Shown here: positions 14,128-15,053 of the stretch, piece after piece | How the letters are laid out: the number at the start of each line of letters is the position of its first letter | Position numbering within the stretch: position 1 is the stretch's first letter | Notes under the pieces: model-generated | Databases searched by the model: none | What the model saw: the letters and a program-made list of their open reading frames with translations, nothing else | What the model was told of the DNA's origin: nothing | From: CANKBT01 sp038236005 | GTDB taxonomy: Bacteria; Actinomycetota; Actinomycetes; Mycobacteriales; SCTD01 | NCBI GenBank assembly: GCA_038236005.1 | Contig: JBBSTI010000082.1 | Span: 1-15,053 of the forward strand | DNA: 15,053 nt | Direction of reading: 5' to 3' | Made by a program: the position numbers and the translations under genes

Positions 14128-15053
14128 ATGGCGCATGACGACCGCGACACCCCCTCCCCCGCTGCCGGGCTGGTCTCTGCCGGGTCCTATGACTGGTCGG
14201 GATTGAGCCACGCGCAGATCGCCTCGTGGAGCCTGACCCCTCCGGTGCCCGACGCGGACGGCACTTTCGTCGACGTCATGGAGCTCACCGAGGACGACCT
14301 GCGCTGGCTGCGTGAGCGCCCTGCCGACCTGGACCTGGACGTCCAAGACGATGACCCGCTCGTCGGCGACGGGGCATCGAACACGTCGCACTCTTCGGCC
14401 GCCAGCTCCTCCGCTCGTGTCACATCCGCATCCTGCGAGTCCTGTTCCGCAGCAGCCCTGCCATCGCCAGAACCTGCCATGCAGGCGGCGGCAGGGCCGC
14501 CTGTTGTCGCGACCGCCCCGACCGCGGGCGACGAGCCGTTCTGGTCGACGCCGGGGGTGACGCCGCCGTCGGTGCCGGACGCGGTCTCCTCACGGGTCAC
14601 GGTGGCCCAGGAGGCAGTCGGGGCCTTGTTGGCCGGCGGCGCCGTGTCGGGATCGCGGGCCGATACCGAGGCGTTGTTGCGGCTGGCCGAGCAGGCCCAG
14701 ACCGCGGCGCTGGCGGAGCTGGCGGAGATGGACGCCACCGGCGGGCACCTGCGGGCGGACCTGCGCGGGACGACGACCGCGACCTGGCTGCGCGACACGC
14801 TGCGCCTGTCCGACCCGGTCGCCCGGTCCACCGTGCGGCTCGCCGTTCAGCTGCGGGATGACCTGCCCGCGCTCGGCAGCGCGGTCGTGCAGGGGCAGAT
14901 CACCGTCGAGCACGCCCGGGCTGCGCTGGACGGGGTCAGAAAGCTCGACCCGCAGATCGTTACCGACGCCGCCGACGGCATCCTCGCCTTGGCCGCGCTG
15001 GTCGACCCGCCCTCGCTGCGACGCACCCTGCGGGACAAGGCCATCGCCATCGA
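14128..15053 (+). CDS. DUF222 (13E12-type) HNH endonuclease-family protein, 5' part
   Basis: The frame is open from ATG 14128 to the window end (308 codons), so the gene is cut by the window edge. AGGAGG (14113-14118) lies nine bases before the ATG. The first ~170 residues are low-complexity, Ser/Ala/Pro-rich and acidic (DLDLDVQDDDPLVGDG). From about 175 the DUF222 domain appears: EQAQTAALAELAEMD, TTTATWLRDTLRLSDP, RSTVRLAVQLRDDLPALG and ITVEHARAALDGV. Proteins of this family usually end in an HNH nuclease motif, which would lie beyond the window, so nuclease activity is not shown here. The family is multicopy in actinobacterial genomes (13E12 repeat proteins) and often linked to mobile DNA. 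Its own strong promoter sits upstream. Confidence 0.88.
   Translation, partial: MAHDDRDTPSPAAGLVSAGSYDWSGLSHAQIASWSLTPPVPDADGTFVDVMELTEDDLRWLRERPADLDLDVQDDDPLVGDGASNTSHSSAASSSARVTSASCESCSAAALPSPEPAMQAAAGPPVVATAPTAGDEPFWSTPGVTPPSVPDAVSSRVTVAQEAVGALLAGGAVSGSRADTEALLRLAEQAQTAALAELAEMDATGGHLRADLRGTTTATWLRDTLRLSDPVARSTVRLAVQLRDDLPALGSAVVQGQITVEHARAALDGVRKLDPQIVTDAADGILALAALVDPPSLRRTLRDKAIAI

Noticed and set aside
1..15053. CRISPR arrays, tRNA or rRNA genes
   Set aside because: No regularly spaced repeats and no tRNA- or rRNA-like segments were seen on either strand.

Overview
The window is very GC-rich, with C/G-ending codons, GTG starts and AGGAG-type ribosome sites. Together with an NnaR-type HemD/winged-helix regulator, a NarK nitrate transporter and a DUF222/13E12 endonuclease, this points to a chromosomal segment of a soil-type actinobacterium. 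I cannot name the species from sequence alone.

Layout. (1) 1-1352: an unrecognised 448-residue gene. (2) 1353-2700: mobile-element debris. It holds an 84% identical 38-bp inverted repeat pair (1619-1656 and 2418-2455), a strong hairpin, an ISL3-family transposase remnant broken by single-base deletions and cut before its second catalytic Asp, and the N-terminal stump of a tyrosine recombinase, also frameshifted by one base. (3) 2707-9219, minus strand: a compact nitrate assimilation operon transcribed nasA > NirB-like flavoprotein > nirB > nirD. All three junctions are 4-base ATGA overlaps. (4) 9315-10517, plus: divergent nnaR-like regulator (HemD fold plus OmpR-type winged helix). (5) 10617-12008, plus: narK transporter with a 10-bp stem just upstream of its ribosome site. 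(6) 12172-12297, minus: a 41-codon remnant of a Sir2-type NAD-dependent deacetylase, followed upstream by an intact SGNH/GDSL hydrolase (12312-13142, minus). (7) 13178-14014, plus: a spermidine-synthase-like methyltransferase-fold protein, probably translated from a leaderless GTG. (8) 14128 to the window end, plus: the 5' part of a DUF222 (13E12-type) gene behind a near-consensus sigma-70-type promoter.

How it works together. NarK would import nitrate; NasA (Mo-bisMGD, [4Fe-4S]) reduces it to nitrite, probably fed with electrons by the adjacent FAD/[2Fe-2S] protein; NirBD (FAD, [2Fe-2S], siroheme-[4Fe-4S]) reduces nitrite to ammonium. NnaR probably activates the operon and narK together with GlnR, as established for Streptomyces and Mycobacterium homologues. 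No siroheme synthase or molybdenum cofactor gene is in the window.

I see no clearly new system. The least explained parts are the orphan 448-residue gene, the inverted repeat pair around the transposase debris and the Sir2 stump.
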